A stretch of 64,000 bases of DNA from NCEH01 sp043195095 (GTDB lineage Bacteria; Pseudomonadota; Alphaproteobacteria; Rhizobiales; Xanthobacteraceae): NCBI RefSeq assembly GCF_043195095.1, contig NZ_JBAFWN010000002.1; one strand, written 5' to 3'. The notes beneath the pieces are model-generated. The model was not told where the DNA came from. It ran no database searches and saw nothing but the letters and a program-made list of their open reading frames with translations. Position 1 is the stretch's first letter. Every line of letters begins with the position of its first letter. Below are positions 9,801-18,075 of this stretch, in pieces. The translations under genes and the position numbers were made by a program.

Positions 9801-9977
9801 CATCACCTCCGGGCTGGCGCCGGGATAGAAAGTGCGCACGGCGATGGTGGGGTAATCCACCTCCGGCAAGGCCGAGAGCGGCAGGAAGCGGAACGCCACG
9901 ATGCCGACCAGCAGCAGCGCCGCCATCAGCAGGAAGGTGGCGACCGGCCGCACGATGAACGGTTGGGAGGGATTCAC
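6891..9977 (-). CDS. RND efflux permease, MdtB-type
   Basis: 1028 residues, HAE1-family proton antiporter. It begins NPSQPFIVRPVATFLLMAAL, with TM4 D401/D402 in GFVVDDAIVMIEN and the TM10 motif GIVKKNAIMMIDF. It is coupled to the MdtC-type gene by a 4-bp overlap and follows the adaptor gene by 97 bp. A GTG start at 9977 was chosen because GGGAGGGGGCGGC precedes it and MdtB proteins start close to this conserved sequence. Another GTG at 10049 would add 24 acidic/Gly-rich residues and shorten the gap to 25 bp; that alternative is possible. Confidence 0.92.
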   Translation of the reverse strand: MNPSQPFIVRPVATFLLMAALLLVGIVAFRFLPLSALPEVDYPTIAVRTFYPGASPEVMTSSITAPLERQLGQMPNLKQMSSSSSAGASVITLQFGLELSLDVAEQEVQAAINAAGNLLPSDLPAPPIYAKVNPADAPILTLAVTSKTLAPTELQDLADTRVAQKLSQVAGVGLVSLSGGQRPAVRIRANLSALAAYGLNIDDLRTSVANANVNTPKGSFDGPMRAYSVNANDQIRDPAIYSDLIIAYRKGAPVRLSQVAEVIAGAENDKLAAWMNTTPAIILNIQRQPGANVIAVVDEIKALLPELTANLPSSVDVAVLTDRTTTIRASVRDVELELVLALVLVVLVIFVFLRDIPATVIPSLSVPLSIVGTFAVMYLAGFSLNNLSLMALTIATGFVVDDAIVMIENIARYIEMGMKPFDAALKGSAQIGFTIVSLTVSLIAVLIPLLFMADVVGRLFREFAITLAVTILISAVVSLTLVPMLCARLLKARPVEDGPRKRTWFDGVISTYGAMLRVVLRHQGATLLVAVATLGVTVALYVAIPKGFFPVQDTGLISGVSEGPQSISYAAMAERQQALAAAILKDPDVSALSSFIGADGTNATLNSGRFLIELKPKGERTATVSQVIRRITADVAHLPGIALYLQPVQDLTIDATSGRGQYTFVLQDTDPAELSLWVPRLLDRLSRSPELADVTSNQQDQGLAVDITVDRDTAARFGITMATVDNALYDSFGQRIISTIFTQTSQYRVILEADPKLQATLKSLDTVYLPGSNGAQVPLSAIATITERPAPLQISHLSQFPAVTVSFNLAPGVALDAAVAAVQQAERDIALPASVVTSFQGAALAFQAALGNELLLILAAIVTVYIVLGVLYESYIHPITILSTLPSASVGALLGLMAMGGELDIIGIIGIILLIGIVKKNAIMMIDFALDAERNQGLPPAEAIYQACLLRFRPILMTTMAAILGALPLMLGSGAGAELRQPLGVAIVGGLVVSQVLTLFTTPVIYLAFENLARRFSGRPRMAAEPAE

Positions 9978-10074
9978 GCCGCCCCCTCCCGCGCCTTCGT
10001 CGGAGCAGCCGTCTTCGCGCTCGTCGTCGCACTCGTCTGCGCCGCGCACGCGGACGGCGCGGGCTGCGGCCGCC

Positions 10075-11622
10075 TCATTTCACACCGCCCGGGGCCGGCG
10101 GCGCGCCACCGCCCTGCGCTGCCGCAGGGGCCGCGCCGGGACCGGCATCGGGAACGATGCTCGGCCCCACCGCCGGCACCGTGCCTGCGGGCGGCGAGGT
10201 GGCGGGCTTCTGGGCCGCTGGCGCTGGTGTCACCGGTGCGGACGCGGAGGGCGCGGCCGCCGGGGCAGCAGGGGCCGCCGGATCGGCGTCGGACGATGCC
10301 GGGCCGGGCGTGGCGGGAATCGCCACCTCGCCCTTGCCGTGGTCACGGTTTTCCGGGTTGCGGCGCTGGCGGCGCTCCGATCCATCGCCCGCGACCGACG
10401 CCGGCTTGCCGCCGGCCGCCGCATCGGGCTCGCTGATCTTGGCGCCCTCGCGCAATTTGTCCGCGCCGTCCACCACCACCTTGTCGCCCGGCGCGAGCCC
10501 CTCCGTCACGACGATCCGGCTGCTGTCGGACGCGCCGAGCGTGATCTTGCGCACGCTCACCGTATTGTCGGGATGGACCAGATAGACATAAGTGCCCGGC
10601 GCGCCGCGCTGCACCGCCGCCGAGGGAATGACGGTGACGTTGGTGAGCGTATCCACCCGCAGGTCCACATTCACGAACTGGCTCGGAAACAGGGCTTCGT
10701 CCGCATTGTCGAACTGGGCCTTCAGCTTCACCGTGCCGGTGGTGACATCCACCTGGTTGTCGATGGTCACGAGCTTGCCCGTGGCGAGGGAGGCGCGGCG
10801 GTTGCGGTCATAGACCACCACCGGCAGGTCGGCGCCGCTCGTCAGGCGCCGGAGCACCTGGGGCACCTTGTCCTCGGGCAAGGAGAACAGCACGGTGATT
10901 GGCTTGATCTGGGTGATCACGGCGATGCCGGTGGAATCGCCCGCCTGGACGTAATTCCCGCGATCCACCAGCCGCAGGCCGACGCGGCCGGTGACGGGGG
11001 CGGTGATGTGGCAATATTCGAGGTTCAGCTCGGCGGTGCGCACCTGCGCCTCGTCCATCTCCACCGTGCCCTGAAACTGCTCCACCAGCGCCTGCTGGGT
11101 ATCGACCTGCTGCTGGGAGGCGGCGTTCTTGGCCACCAGCTGGGTGTAGCGATTGAGGTCCAGCTGGGCATTCTTCAATTGCGCCTGGTCGCGGGCCAGC
11201 TGGCCCTTGGCCTGTTTCAGCGCCGCCTCATAGGGGCGCGGATCGACTTCCGCGAGCGGGGCACCGGCCTGGATTTCCTGTCCCTCGGTGAAGAACAGAT
11301 TGATCAGGCGGCCGCTGATCTGGGTCTTCACGGTCACTGTGGTGAGCGGCGTCACCGTGCCGAGCGCGGTGAGGGTCACCGGCATGCTGCCGGTCTGCGC
11401 CAGCGCGGTGGCGACCGGCACGGGCAGGCCGGCGAGGCCGGCACGCCGTCCGGCCTGCGGCGTTTCCTGCGGGCGGATCAGAAATCCCGCCCCCACCAGC
11501 GCCAGCAGGGCGATGAAGATCAGGAACGACCAGGCAAACCGGCGCCGGCGCTTCGGCGCCGGCTCGGATGCGAGAGTGATGGGTTCGCCGCGCAAATCGC
11601 GCAACGGGCGTGGGTCGTTCAT
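10075..11622 (-). CDS. RND efflux periplasmic adaptor (MdtA-type) with long C-terminal tail
   Basis: 515 residues, HlyD/AcrA-type membrane fusion protein. One N-terminal membrane anchor follows PKRRRRFAWSFLIF. Then come the lipoyl-like half motifs (TEGQEIQAGAPLAEVDPRPY and APVTGRVGLRLVDRGNYVQAG) and a coiled-coil hairpin rich in Gln/Ala between them. A typical adaptor would end near residue 400. Here a further ~110 residues of Pro/Ala-rich, low-complexity sequence follow, starting after EGAKISEPDAAAGG. It links the permeases to an outer-membrane channel; no TolC-type gene is present in the window. It follows the Spy-like gene by 48 bp. Confidence 0.92.
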   Translation of the reverse strand: MNDPRPLRDLRGEPITLASEPAPKRRRRFAWSFLIFIALLALVGAGFLIRPQETPQAGRRAGLAGLPVPVATALAQTGSMPVTLTALGTVTPLTTVTVKTQISGRLINLFFTEGQEIQAGAPLAEVDPRPYEAALKQAKGQLARDQAQLKNAQLDLNRYTQLVAKNAASQQQVDTQQALVEQFQGTVEMDEAQVRTAELNLEYCHITAPVTGRVGLRLVDRGNYVQAGDSTGIAVITQIKPITVLFSLPEDKVPQVLRRLTSGADLPVVVYDRNRRASLATGKLVTIDNQVDVTTGTVKLKAQFDNADEALFPSQFVNVDLRVDTLTNVTVIPSAAVQRGAPGTYVYLVHPDNTVSVRKITLGASDSSRIVVTEGLAPGDKVVVDGADKLREGAKISEPDAAAGGKPASVAGDGSERRQRRNPENRDHGKGEVAIPATPGPASSDADPAAPAAPAAAPSASAPVTPAPAAQKPATSPPAGTVPAVGPSIVPDAGPGAAPAAAQGGGAPPAPGGVK

Positions 11623-11670
11623 GGAAACACCAGATAGCTTGGGAGGGCCGCGCGCTCGCGCCCGGCATCA

Positions 11671-12186
11671 TCACCGTGATTGTGGTTGGGGCGAGGCGCC
11701 ACGCTCGACCTCGTCGGGGGGAACCCAGCTCGCAAGCCGCGCGCGGCCTTCCGCCGACATCTCGCCGGCGGCAGCGATGATCACGCCGTGCAGCGCGCGC
11801 CACAGGGCGCGCCGCGCCTCCCGCAGCTGCATCAGGGCGGTGTCGGCGGCGGCGCTGTCGAACGGCTCCGCCGCCAGGGCGGCGCGCACCTTGTCCTGCG
11901 CCATCCGCGAGGCCGCCTGCGCGGCATCTATGACGCCGAGCGCGCCCTGGAACCTCGTCCTCAGCGCCTGCGCATCCGCCGCCGGCAGGGCCGCCGCGAG
12001 CCGGTCGATGCGCGCGGCGGGGCTGCGGTCGAGCGGTGCCGGCACCGGCGCCGCCGCGCGTTCGCGCGTCTCCTGGATCGTCACCGCGACCGCAAGGCCG
12101 ACGAAGAACAGGTTCAGGGCAAGGGAGGCCACCAGCAGCAGCCGCTGCGGCGGGAACGTGCCCATGCGGATCGCGCCCCCACTCAT
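11671..12186 (-). CDS. Membrane-anchored periplasmic Spy/CpxP-like (heavy-metal sensor type) protein
   Basis: 171 residues. An N-terminal membrane helix (RLLLVASLALNLFFVGLAVA) is followed by a highly helical periplasmic part rich in Ala, Arg and Gln, resembling the CpxP/CnrX/ZraP-like metal-resistance fold. Family members sense metals or misfolded proteins in the periplasm and can control an ECF sigma/anti-sigma pair. It contains no His/Met/Cys cluster, so metal binding is not evident. Its ATG overlaps the stop of the anti-sigma gene (ATGA, 12183-12186), which implies they act together. ATG 12186 was chosen over longer in-frame starts for this coupling. Confidence 0.72.
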   Translation of the reverse strand: MSGGAIRMGTFPPQRLLLVASLALNLFFVGLAVAVTIQETRERAAAPVPAPLDRSPAARIDRLAAALPAADAQALRTRFQGALGVIDAAQAASRMAQDKVRAALAAEPFDSAAADTALMQLREARRALWRALHGVIIAAAGEMSAEGRARLASWVPPDEVERGASPQPQSR

Positions 12187-12671
12187 AGCGCGCTCTCCTC
12201 CGGCGGGCCGGGCTCGAACACGATCGTGCTGAGATCGGCGGTCATTTGCGGATGGGTGAGGGCCGGCATCGTCGCGTCGAGGGGGCTCGGATCGACCACG
12301 TTGAGGCCGGCGAGGAAGCCGAGGGCCGCCATGCCCGCCAGCGCGGCGATGCTCGGCCAGGCCGGGCGCAGATCGAGCGCCAGCAGCCAGGAGGGCAGCC
12401 ATCGCACCGGCGCCCGCGTGCCCTGCGGGGGCAGCGGCAAGGCGGCAAGGCGCGCGGCGATCCGCCGGCCGGCCGCGAGATCCTGCGCCGCCGGCCCGGC
12501 CGCGACCGCGCGCGCCACGCGGACATCAAGGGCGGCATGGGCGGCCAGCAGGCCGGCCACCGACGGGTCGCGCGCCATCAAGTCGCGAGCCCGCCGGCGC
12601 GCCGGCTCGGGCCAGAGCGAAACATCGGCCCCGTGTGCGACGAGCAGATGCTCGAATTCGTCCTGGGTCAT
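12183..12671 (-). CDS. Putative transmembrane anti-sigma factor
   Basis: 162 residues. The N-terminal ~85 residues are cytoplasmic and helical (MTQDEFEHLLVAHGADVSLW), followed by a single transmembrane segment (IAALAGMAALGFLAGLNVV) and a short periplasmic tail. Position right after the ECF sigma gene (gap 4 bp, ribosome site GGGGAGGAAT inside the sigma gene end) and this topology are what is expected of the membrane anti-sigma factor that sequesters it. No zinc-binding HxxxCxxC motif is seen, so it belongs to a non-ZAS class. Confidence 0.72.
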   Translation of the reverse strand: MTQDEFEHLLVAHGADVSLWPEPARRRARDLMARDPSVAGLLAAHAALDVRVARAVAAGPAAQDLAAGRRIAARLAALPLPPQGTRAPVRWLPSWLLALDLRPAWPSIAALAGMAALGFLAGLNVVDPSPLDATMPALTHPQMTADLSTIVFEPGPPEESAL

Positions 12672-12675
12672 TTTT

Positions 12676-13221
12676 TCATTCCTCCCCTAGCCGTGGGCCG
12701 AGACGGGCGCGCAAGGCACGCCGGGCACGGACCAGCAGCGTCTCGACGCCGGAAACCGAGGCGTCGAGGATTTCAGCGGTGCGGGCATTGGACAGCCCTT
12801 CCCAATATGTAAGCAGCACGGCCGCCCTTTGCCGCTCCGGCAGATCGGCGATGGCGCGGGCAAGCGCTTGGTCCTCGTGCCCCCGCGCGAGGCGCGCGAG
12901 GGCGTCGGGCGACGGGTCGACGACGTCGGCGGCATCCTCCAGTGGCGCGAATTCCCGGCGGCGGCGGTGGTTGAGGCACAGATTGACGACGATACGGTAG
13001 AACCAGGTGCCGAATGCGGCCGTCGGCTGCCAGCGGGGCGCCGCCCGCCAGACGCGCAGAAAGGCATCCTGGACGATATCCTCGGCATCGGCGGAATTGC
13101 CGAGGAAGCGGCGCGCGAGCGCGACCGCGCGCACCGCATAGCGCTCGGTGAGCGCGCGGAACGCTGCCGCATCCCCTCGGGCGACGCGCGCCATGAGGTC
13201 TTCGTCGCTCGCTTCGCCCAT
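12676..13221 (-). CDS. ECF-type RNA polymerase sigma factor
   Basis: 181 residues. Region 2 is clear (SADAEDIVQDAFLRVWRAAP, then GTWFYRIVVNLCLNHRRRRE) and region 4 carries the helix-turn-helix (LPERQRAAVLLTYWEGLSNA and ILDASVSGVETLLVRARRAL). It heads an apparent operon: sigma, anti-sigma, Spy-like protein, RND adaptor and two permeases, all on the minus strand with small gaps or overlaps. The likely role is to induce this efflux system in response to an envelope signal. The start MGEASDEDLM is favoured; an upstream in-frame start at 13257 would add 12 residues. Confidence 0.9.
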   Translation of the reverse strand: MGEASDEDLMARVARGDAAAFRALTERYAVRAVALARRFLGNSADAEDIVQDAFLRVWRAAPRWQPTAAFGTWFYRIVVNLCLNHRRRREFAPLEDAADVVDPSPDALARLARGHEDQALARAIADLPERQRAAVLLTYWEGLSNARTAEILDASVSGVETLLVRARRALRARLGPRLGEE

Positions 13222-13514
13222 CCGGGTACTCGAACCTGCCCCCGCTTGCCGCAGCATGCCATCATGATGCAGGTCTCCTCAATCCGACGGCCAAAAAGCG
13301 GCATCCCCCACGGCCTTGCGACCAGCCCGGGGCGCGGGACCTGTCTGATTCAACACGGGACGGGCCAAAACCCTGCGCTCGCCCGCCACCCCTGCGCCGC
13401 GATGCCGCTCGCGCCGGGCGCGATGTTCACGGCAGCGTGAGGCGCGACGCGGCCGCGCAGGGTTCGCGGACATGATGTGTTCAAAGGCCGTAACGGACGA
13501 AGGGAACTGGGCTG
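13222..13514. promoter_or_regulatory. Divergent control region between the two RND systems
   Basis: This 293-bp region separates the ECF sigma operon (left) from the second efflux operon (right). It must hold promoters in both directions. No sequence here matches the GGAATAA-N15-GTC element of the other ECF module in the window. The minus strand has two related stretches, TTTTTGGCCGTCGG (from 13298) and GTTTTGGCCCGTCCCG (near 13360), that could be operators, but this is weak. Confidence 0.4.
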
Positions 13515-14693
13515 ATGCCGCGTCTCGTGTGGGTCGTAACGCCGGCCATTCTGGTGGCCGGCGCGCTTGCTTGGCACTATGGGTTCGCCGCGCCCGCCTC
13601 GCCCCAGGCCAATGCCAAGAAGGCCCCGCCGCCCATCCCCGTTCTGGCCGGGCCGGTCCGCGAACAGAATTTCCCGGTCTATGCCACCGGCCTCGGCACG
13701 GTGCAGGCCTTCAATTCCGTGACCGTGAAGGTGCGCGTCGACGGCGAGCTGGACAAGGTCACTTTCACCGAAGGGCAGGACGTGAAGGCCGGCGACGTGC
13801 TGGCGCAGATCGACCCGCGCCCGTTCCAGGCCACCCTCGCCCAGGCCCAGGCCGCCAAGGCCAAGGACCAGGCTCAGCTCGCCAATGCCAAGCTGGACCA
13901 GGACCGCTTCAAGCAGCTAGTGACCAAGAACGCGGTCTCCCAGCAGCAGCTCGACACCCAGAACGCCCTCGTCGCCCAATATGAAGCGGCGATCCAGGGC
14001 GACGATGCGGCCATCGACAGCGCGAACGTGCAGCTCGGCTATACCACGGTGCGCGCGCCGATTTCCGGCCGCACCGGCGTGCGGCTGGTGGACGAGGGCA
14101 ATATCGTCCACGCCGCCGACACCACCGGGCTGGTGGTGATCACCCAGCTGAAGCCGATTTCGGTGATCATCTCCCTGCCGCAGGACCGCCGCGACGACGT
14201 GGTCACGGCCATGGGGCAGGGTCCGGTGACGGTGCTCGCCTTCCGCCGCGACGGCGTGACCCAGCTCGGCGCCGGCACCGTGACGCTGATCGACAACCAG
14301 ATCGACCAGAGCACCGGCACCATCCGCATCAAGGCCACCTTCCCGAACGAGGATCTCAAGCTCTGGCCGGGGGCGTTCGTGAATGCCCAGGTGCTGGTGG
14401 ACACCCGCAAGGATGCCATCCTGGTGCCGGCGCAGGTGGTGCAGCGCGGGCCGGACGGGTTCTATGTCTATGTGGTGCGCGACGACGACACGGTGGAAAA
14501 GCGCGCCGTCACCGTCGGGCCGAGCCGCGCCGGGCAGATGGTGGTGGAAACCGGGCTCACCGCTGGCGAGCGCGTGGTGGTGGACGGCCAGTACAAGCTC
14601 ACACCCGGCGCCCATGTCAGCGTGAGCGCGGCGCCCGACGCCAAGCCGCAGGCCGCCCCGCTCTCCACAGCCAGCGCCGAGAAGCGGGCATGA
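13515..14693 (+). CDS. RND efflux periplasmic adaptor
   Basis: 392 residues, membrane fusion protein of an RND exporter. An uncleaved N-terminal anchor (RLVWVVTPAILVAGALAW) has no lipobox Cys. It is followed by the lipoyl halves (TEGQDVKAGDVLAQIDPRPF and APISGRTGVRLVDEGNIVHA) with an Ala/Gln coiled-coil hairpin between them, and a beta-barrel/membrane-proximal part. Start supported by AGGGAA eight bases upstream. The stop overlaps the permease start (ATGA). It resembles the adaptor of the leftward operon but lacks its long Pro/Ala tail, which suggests an old duplication rather than a recent one. Confidence 0.93.
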   Translation: MPRLVWVVTPAILVAGALAWHYGFAAPASPQANAKKAPPPIPVLAGPVREQNFPVYATGLGTVQAFNSVTVKVRVDGELDKVTFTEGQDVKAGDVLAQIDPRPFQATLAQAQAAKAKDQAQLANAKLDQDRFKQLVTKNAVSQQQLDTQNALVAQYEAAIQGDDAAIDSANVQLGYTTVRAPISGRTGVRLVDEGNIVHAADTTGLVVITQLKPISVIISLPQDRRDDVVTAMGQGPVTVLAFRRDGVTQLGAGTVTLIDNQIDQSTGTIRIKATFPNEDLKLWPGAFVNAQVLVDTRKDAILVPAQVVQRGPDGFYVYVVRDDDTVEKRAVTVGPSRAGQMVVETGLTAGERVVVDGQYKLTPGAHVSVSAAPDAKPQAAPLSTASAEKRA

Positions 14694-17600
14694 GCCTTTC
14701 CGCCCCCTTCATCCGGCGCCCCATCGCCACCTCGCTGCTGATGCTGGCGCTGGTGCTGATCGGCGGCGTCGCCTATCCCCTGCTGCCGGTGGCACCGCTG
14801 CCGCAGGTGGATTTTCCCACCATCCAGGTCTCCGCCAGCCTGCCCGGCGCCAGCCCGGAAACCATGGCCTCCTCGGTCTCGACCCCTCTGGAACGCCAGT
14901 TCGCGCAGATTGCCGGCGTCACCCAGATGACCTCGACCAGCGCGCTCGGCGTCGCTTCCATCACCATCCAGTTCGATCTCAACCGCGCCATCGACGCGGC
15001 CGCGCAGGACGTACAGGCCGCCATCACCGCCGCCAGCGGCCAATTGCCCAAGAATCTCCCCACCCCGCCCACCTATCGCAAGGTGAACCCCGCGGATGCG
15101 CCGATCCTGATCCTCGCCGTGCAGTCGGATCTTTACCCGCTCACCAAGCTGGACGATTACGCCGACACCATCCTCGCCCAGCAGATCAGCCAGATTCCCG
15201 GCATCGCCCAGGTGGCCATCACTGGCGAGCAGAAGCCGGCGGTGCGGGTGCAGGTGGACCCGGCCAAGATCGCCTCGCTCGGCATGAGCCTGGAGGACGT
15301 GCGCGCCATCCTCGCCGCCGCCACCGTGGATTCCCCCAAGGGCTCGTTCGACGGCACGGCCCAGAGCTTCACCATCTATGCCGACGACCAATTGCTCGCG
15401 TCCTCGCCGTGGAACGACGTGGTCCTCGCCTATAAGAACGGCGCCCCGGTGCGCATCCGCGACATCGGCCGCGCGGTGGACGGGCCGGAGAACGTGCGCC
15501 TCGCCTCCTGGCAGAACGGCAAGCGCGGCATCCAGCTGATCGTGTTCAAACAGCCCGGCGCCAACGTGATCCAGACCGTGGACCGGGTGCACGGGATGAT
15601 CCCGCGCCTGGAAGCCGCCCTGCCCCCCGGCATCGACGTGCTGGTGATCTCCGATCGCACCCAGACCATCCGCGCCTCGGTGGAGGACGTGCAATTCACC
15701 ATGATGCTCACCATCGGCCTGGTGGTGGCGGTGATCTTCGCCTTCCTGCGCAACGTCTGGGCCACCATCATCCCGAGCGTGACCGTGCCCATGGCGCTGA
15801 TCGGCACCTTCGCCGTGATGTATGCGCTCGGCTATTCCATCGACAATCTCTCGCTGATGGGCCTCACCATCGCGGTCGGCTTCGTGGTCGACGATGCCAT
15901 CGTGATGCTGGAGAACATCTATCGCCACATCGAGGAGGGCATGGCGCCGTTCGAGGCGGCGCTCAAGGGCTCGGCGGAGATCGGCTTCACCATCATCTCG
16001 ATCTCGCTCTCCCTGGTGGCGGTGTTCATCCCGGTGCTGTTGATGGGCGGCATCGTGGGCCGGCTGCTGCGCGAGTTCGCGGTGACGGTGACCATCACCA
16101 TCCTGGTGTCGGTGGTGGTCTCGCTCACGCTCACGCCCATGATGTGCTCGCTGTTCCTGAAAAGCGATCACGGGGTGAAGCACGGCCGCCTCTACATGGC
16201 CTTCGAGAACTTCTTCGACGGCCTGCTCGCCGCCTATGACCATGGCCTGAAATGGGTGCTGCGCCACCAGTTCGCGACCCTGATGACCCTGTTCTGCACC
16301 ATGGCCGCCACCGGCTATCTCTATGTGGTGATTCCCAAGGGCTTCTTCCCCCAGCAGGATACCGGCTTCATCCAGGGCTTCTCGGAGGCCGCGCAGGACA
16401 TCTCCTTCTCCGCCATGTCGCAGAAGCAGATGGCGCTTCTCGCCGTGGTCGGCCGCGATCCCGCCGTCGAAAGCGTGGCGGGATCGGTGGGCGCCACGGG
16501 CGGATCGCAGACCGTGAACACCGGCCGTGTCTGGATCACGCTCAAGCCGCGCGACCAGCGCGACGCCAGCGCCGACCAGGTGATCGCGCGGCTGCGTCCG
16601 CAACTCGCCAAGGTCGAGGGCATCGCCCTGTTCCTCCAGGCCTCGCAAGACATCAATGTGGGCGGGCGCCCGTCCCGCACGCAATATCAATACACCTTGC
16701 AGGACGCCAATCTCGCCGAGCTGAACGCGTGGGCGCCGAAGATGCTGGCGACCCTGCGCGCGCTGCCGGAACTCCAGGATGTTGCCACCGACCAGCAGAC
16801 CAACGCACCCACGGTGTCACTGAAGATCGACCGCGACACCGCCGCCCGGTTCGGCATTCAGCCGCAGGTGATCGACGACACGCTCTACGACGCCTTCGGC
16901 CAGCGGCAGGTGGCGCAATATTTCACCCAGCTCTCGCAATATCACGTGGTGCTGGAGATCGACCCCAAGCTCCAGGTGGATACCGGCGCGCTCGACAAGC
17001 TCTATGTGAAGTCGCCGCGCACCGGCGATGAGATCCCGCTCTCGGCCTTCGTGAAGGTGGACACCTCCAAGAGCGCGTCGCTCTCCATCTCGCACCAGGG
17101 CCAGTTCCCGGCGGTCACGCTGAGCTTCAACCTCAGCCCCGGCACCGCGCTCGGCCAGGCGGTGGATGCGATCAAGCAGGCGGAGCTGAAGATCAACAAG
17201 CCGCTGACGCTGATCGGCACGTTCCAGGGCACGGCGCAGGCGTTCCAGGATTCGCTGCGCACCCAGCCCTATCTGATCCTCGCCGCGATCATCGCCGTCT
17301 ACATCATCCTCGGCGTGCTCTACGAGAGCTACATCCACCCGCTGACGATCCTCTCCACCTTGCCCTCGGCCGGGCTCGGCGCCTTGCTGATCCTGTATTT
17401 CTCGGGGTTCGACCTGAGCGTCATCGCGCTCATCGGCATCCTGCTGCTGATCGGCATCGTGAAGAAGAACGCCATCATGATGATCGACTTCGCCCTCGCC
17501 AAGGAGCGCGAAGAGGGCATGGCGCCGGAGCAGTCCATCTATCAGGCCTGCCTCACCCGCTTCCGCCCGATCATGATGACCACCATGGCCGCGCTGCTGG

Positions 17601-17851
17601 GCGGCCTGCCGCTGATGCTCGGCACCGGCACCGGCTCCGAACTGCGGCGGCCGCTCGGATTCGCCATCGTGGGCGGGCTGCTGGTGAGCCAGGTCCTCAC
17701 CCTCTACACGACCCCGGTGGTCTATCTCTACATGAACCGCCTACAGCTCTGGCTGGGGAAAGGGCGGCGGGAACGCGCGGCCGCCAAGCGCGCGGAGGCG
17801 CACGCCCCCGCCCCGGTTGCCGAACACGGTGCCGACGCACCGGCAACCTAG
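14690..17851 (+). CDS. RND efflux permease
   Basis: 1053 residues, HAE1-family inner-membrane exporter. It begins MSLSAPFIRRPIATSLLMLA, has the TM4 Asp pair D401/D402 (GFVVDDAIVMLEN) and the TM10 Lys pair in GIVKKNAIMMIDF (K925/K926). The porter and docking domains are full length, without the insertion seen in the MdtC-type gene. It works with the adaptor encoded immediately upstream (4-bp overlap). One permease rather than two suggests a homotrimer. No outer-membrane channel gene follows; the next gene is 520 bp away. Confidence 0.93.
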   Translation: MSLSAPFIRRPIATSLLMLALVLIGGVAYPLLPVAPLPQVDFPTIQVSASLPGASPETMASSVSTPLERQFAQIAGVTQMTSTSALGVASITIQFDLNRAIDAAAQDVQAAITAASGQLPKNLPTPPTYRKVNPADAPILILAVQSDLYPLTKLDDYADTILAQQISQIPGIAQVAITGEQKPAVRVQVDPAKIASLGMSLEDVRAILAAATVDSPKGSFDGTAQSFTIYADDQLLASSPWNDVVLAYKNGAPVRIRDIGRAVDGPENVRLASWQNGKRGIQLIVFKQPGANVIQTVDRVHGMIPRLEAALPPGIDVLVISDRTQTIRASVEDVQFTMMLTIGLVVAVIFAFLRNVWATIIPSVTVPMALIGTFAVMYALGYSIDNLSLMGLTIAVGFVVDDAIVMLENIYRHIEEGMAPFEAALKGSAEIGFTIISISLSLVAVFIPVLLMGGIVGRLLREFAVTVTITILVSVVVSLTLTPMMCSLFLKSDHGVKHGRLYMAFENFFDGLLAAYDHGLKWVLRHQFATLMTLFCTMAATGYLYVVIPKGFFPQQDTGFIQGFSEAAQDISFSAMSQKQMALLAVVGRDPAVESVAGSVGATGGSQTVNTGRVWITLKPRDQRDASADQVIARLRPQLAKVEGIALFLQASQDINVGGRPSRTQYQYTLQDANLAELNAWAPKMLATLRALPELQDVATDQQTNAPTVSLKIDRDTAARFGIQPQVIDDTLYDAFGQRQVAQYFTQLSQYHVVLEIDPKLQVDTGALDKLYVKSPRTGDEIPLSAFVKVDTSKSASLSISHQGQFPAVTLSFNLSPGTALGQAVDAIKQAELKINKPLTLIGTFQGTAQAFQDSLRTQPYLILAAIIAVYIILGVLYESYIHPLTILSTLPSAGLGALLILYFSGFDLSVIALIGILLLIGIVKKNAIMMIDFALAKEREEGMAPEQSIYQACLTRFRPIMMTTMAALLGGLPLMLGTGTGSELRRPLGFAIVGGLLVSQVLTLYTTPVVYLYMNRLQLWLGKGRRERAAAKRAEAHAPAPVAEHGADAPAT

Positions 17852-17989
17852 AGCGGCTTCGAGCGCGGCGGGTCCCGGCACGGCTGGCGAAACCGGGGCC
17901 GGCATCCGGCGACAGGGCGTTTTCCGATTTCATGAACCGGGACGCGCTCGCGGGGATCTCCCGCCGTGATCCTCGCACTCAAGGCTTGT

Positions 17990-18036
17990 GGTTCGACCAT
18001 GCGGGCCAGAGGGACTCCCTCTGCCTCGGTCGAACC
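17990..18036. repeat. Nested inverted repeat (cruciform/hairpin)
   Basis: GGTTCGACC (17990-17998) pairs perfectly with GGTCGAACC (18028-18036). Inside, CAGAGGG (18007-18013) pairs with CCCTCTG (18017-18023). No T tract follows on either strand, so it is not an ordinary rho-independent terminator. The GGTTCGA sequence resembles a tRNA T-arm, but no cloverleaf can be built. Confidence 0.6.
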
Positions 18037-18044
18037 GCGAGGGC

Positions 18045-18075
18045 GGCGGGGCTTCTTGCGGGGAGAAGTCCCGCC
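18045..18075. repeat. Second inverted repeat next to the first
   Basis: GGCGGGGCTTCT (18045-18056) pairs with AGAAGTCCCGCC (18064-18075) with one G-T wobble and a 7-base loop. Together with the preceding hairpin it could form a tandem RNA structure ending the permease transcript or in the leader of the ABC operon. Confidence 0.55.

Noticed and set aside
7347..10436. A plus-strand open frame of over 1000 codons
   Set aside because: It is antisense to the MdtB-type permease and its adaptor; it is rich in Arg/His/Asp/Gly as expected for a GC-rich shadow, has no domain, and the minus-strand gene is certain.
17990..18036. Possible tRNA because of GGTTCGA/TCGAACC
   Set aside because: No acceptor stem, D-arm or anticodon arm can be placed around it; the inner pairing makes a simple hairpin.
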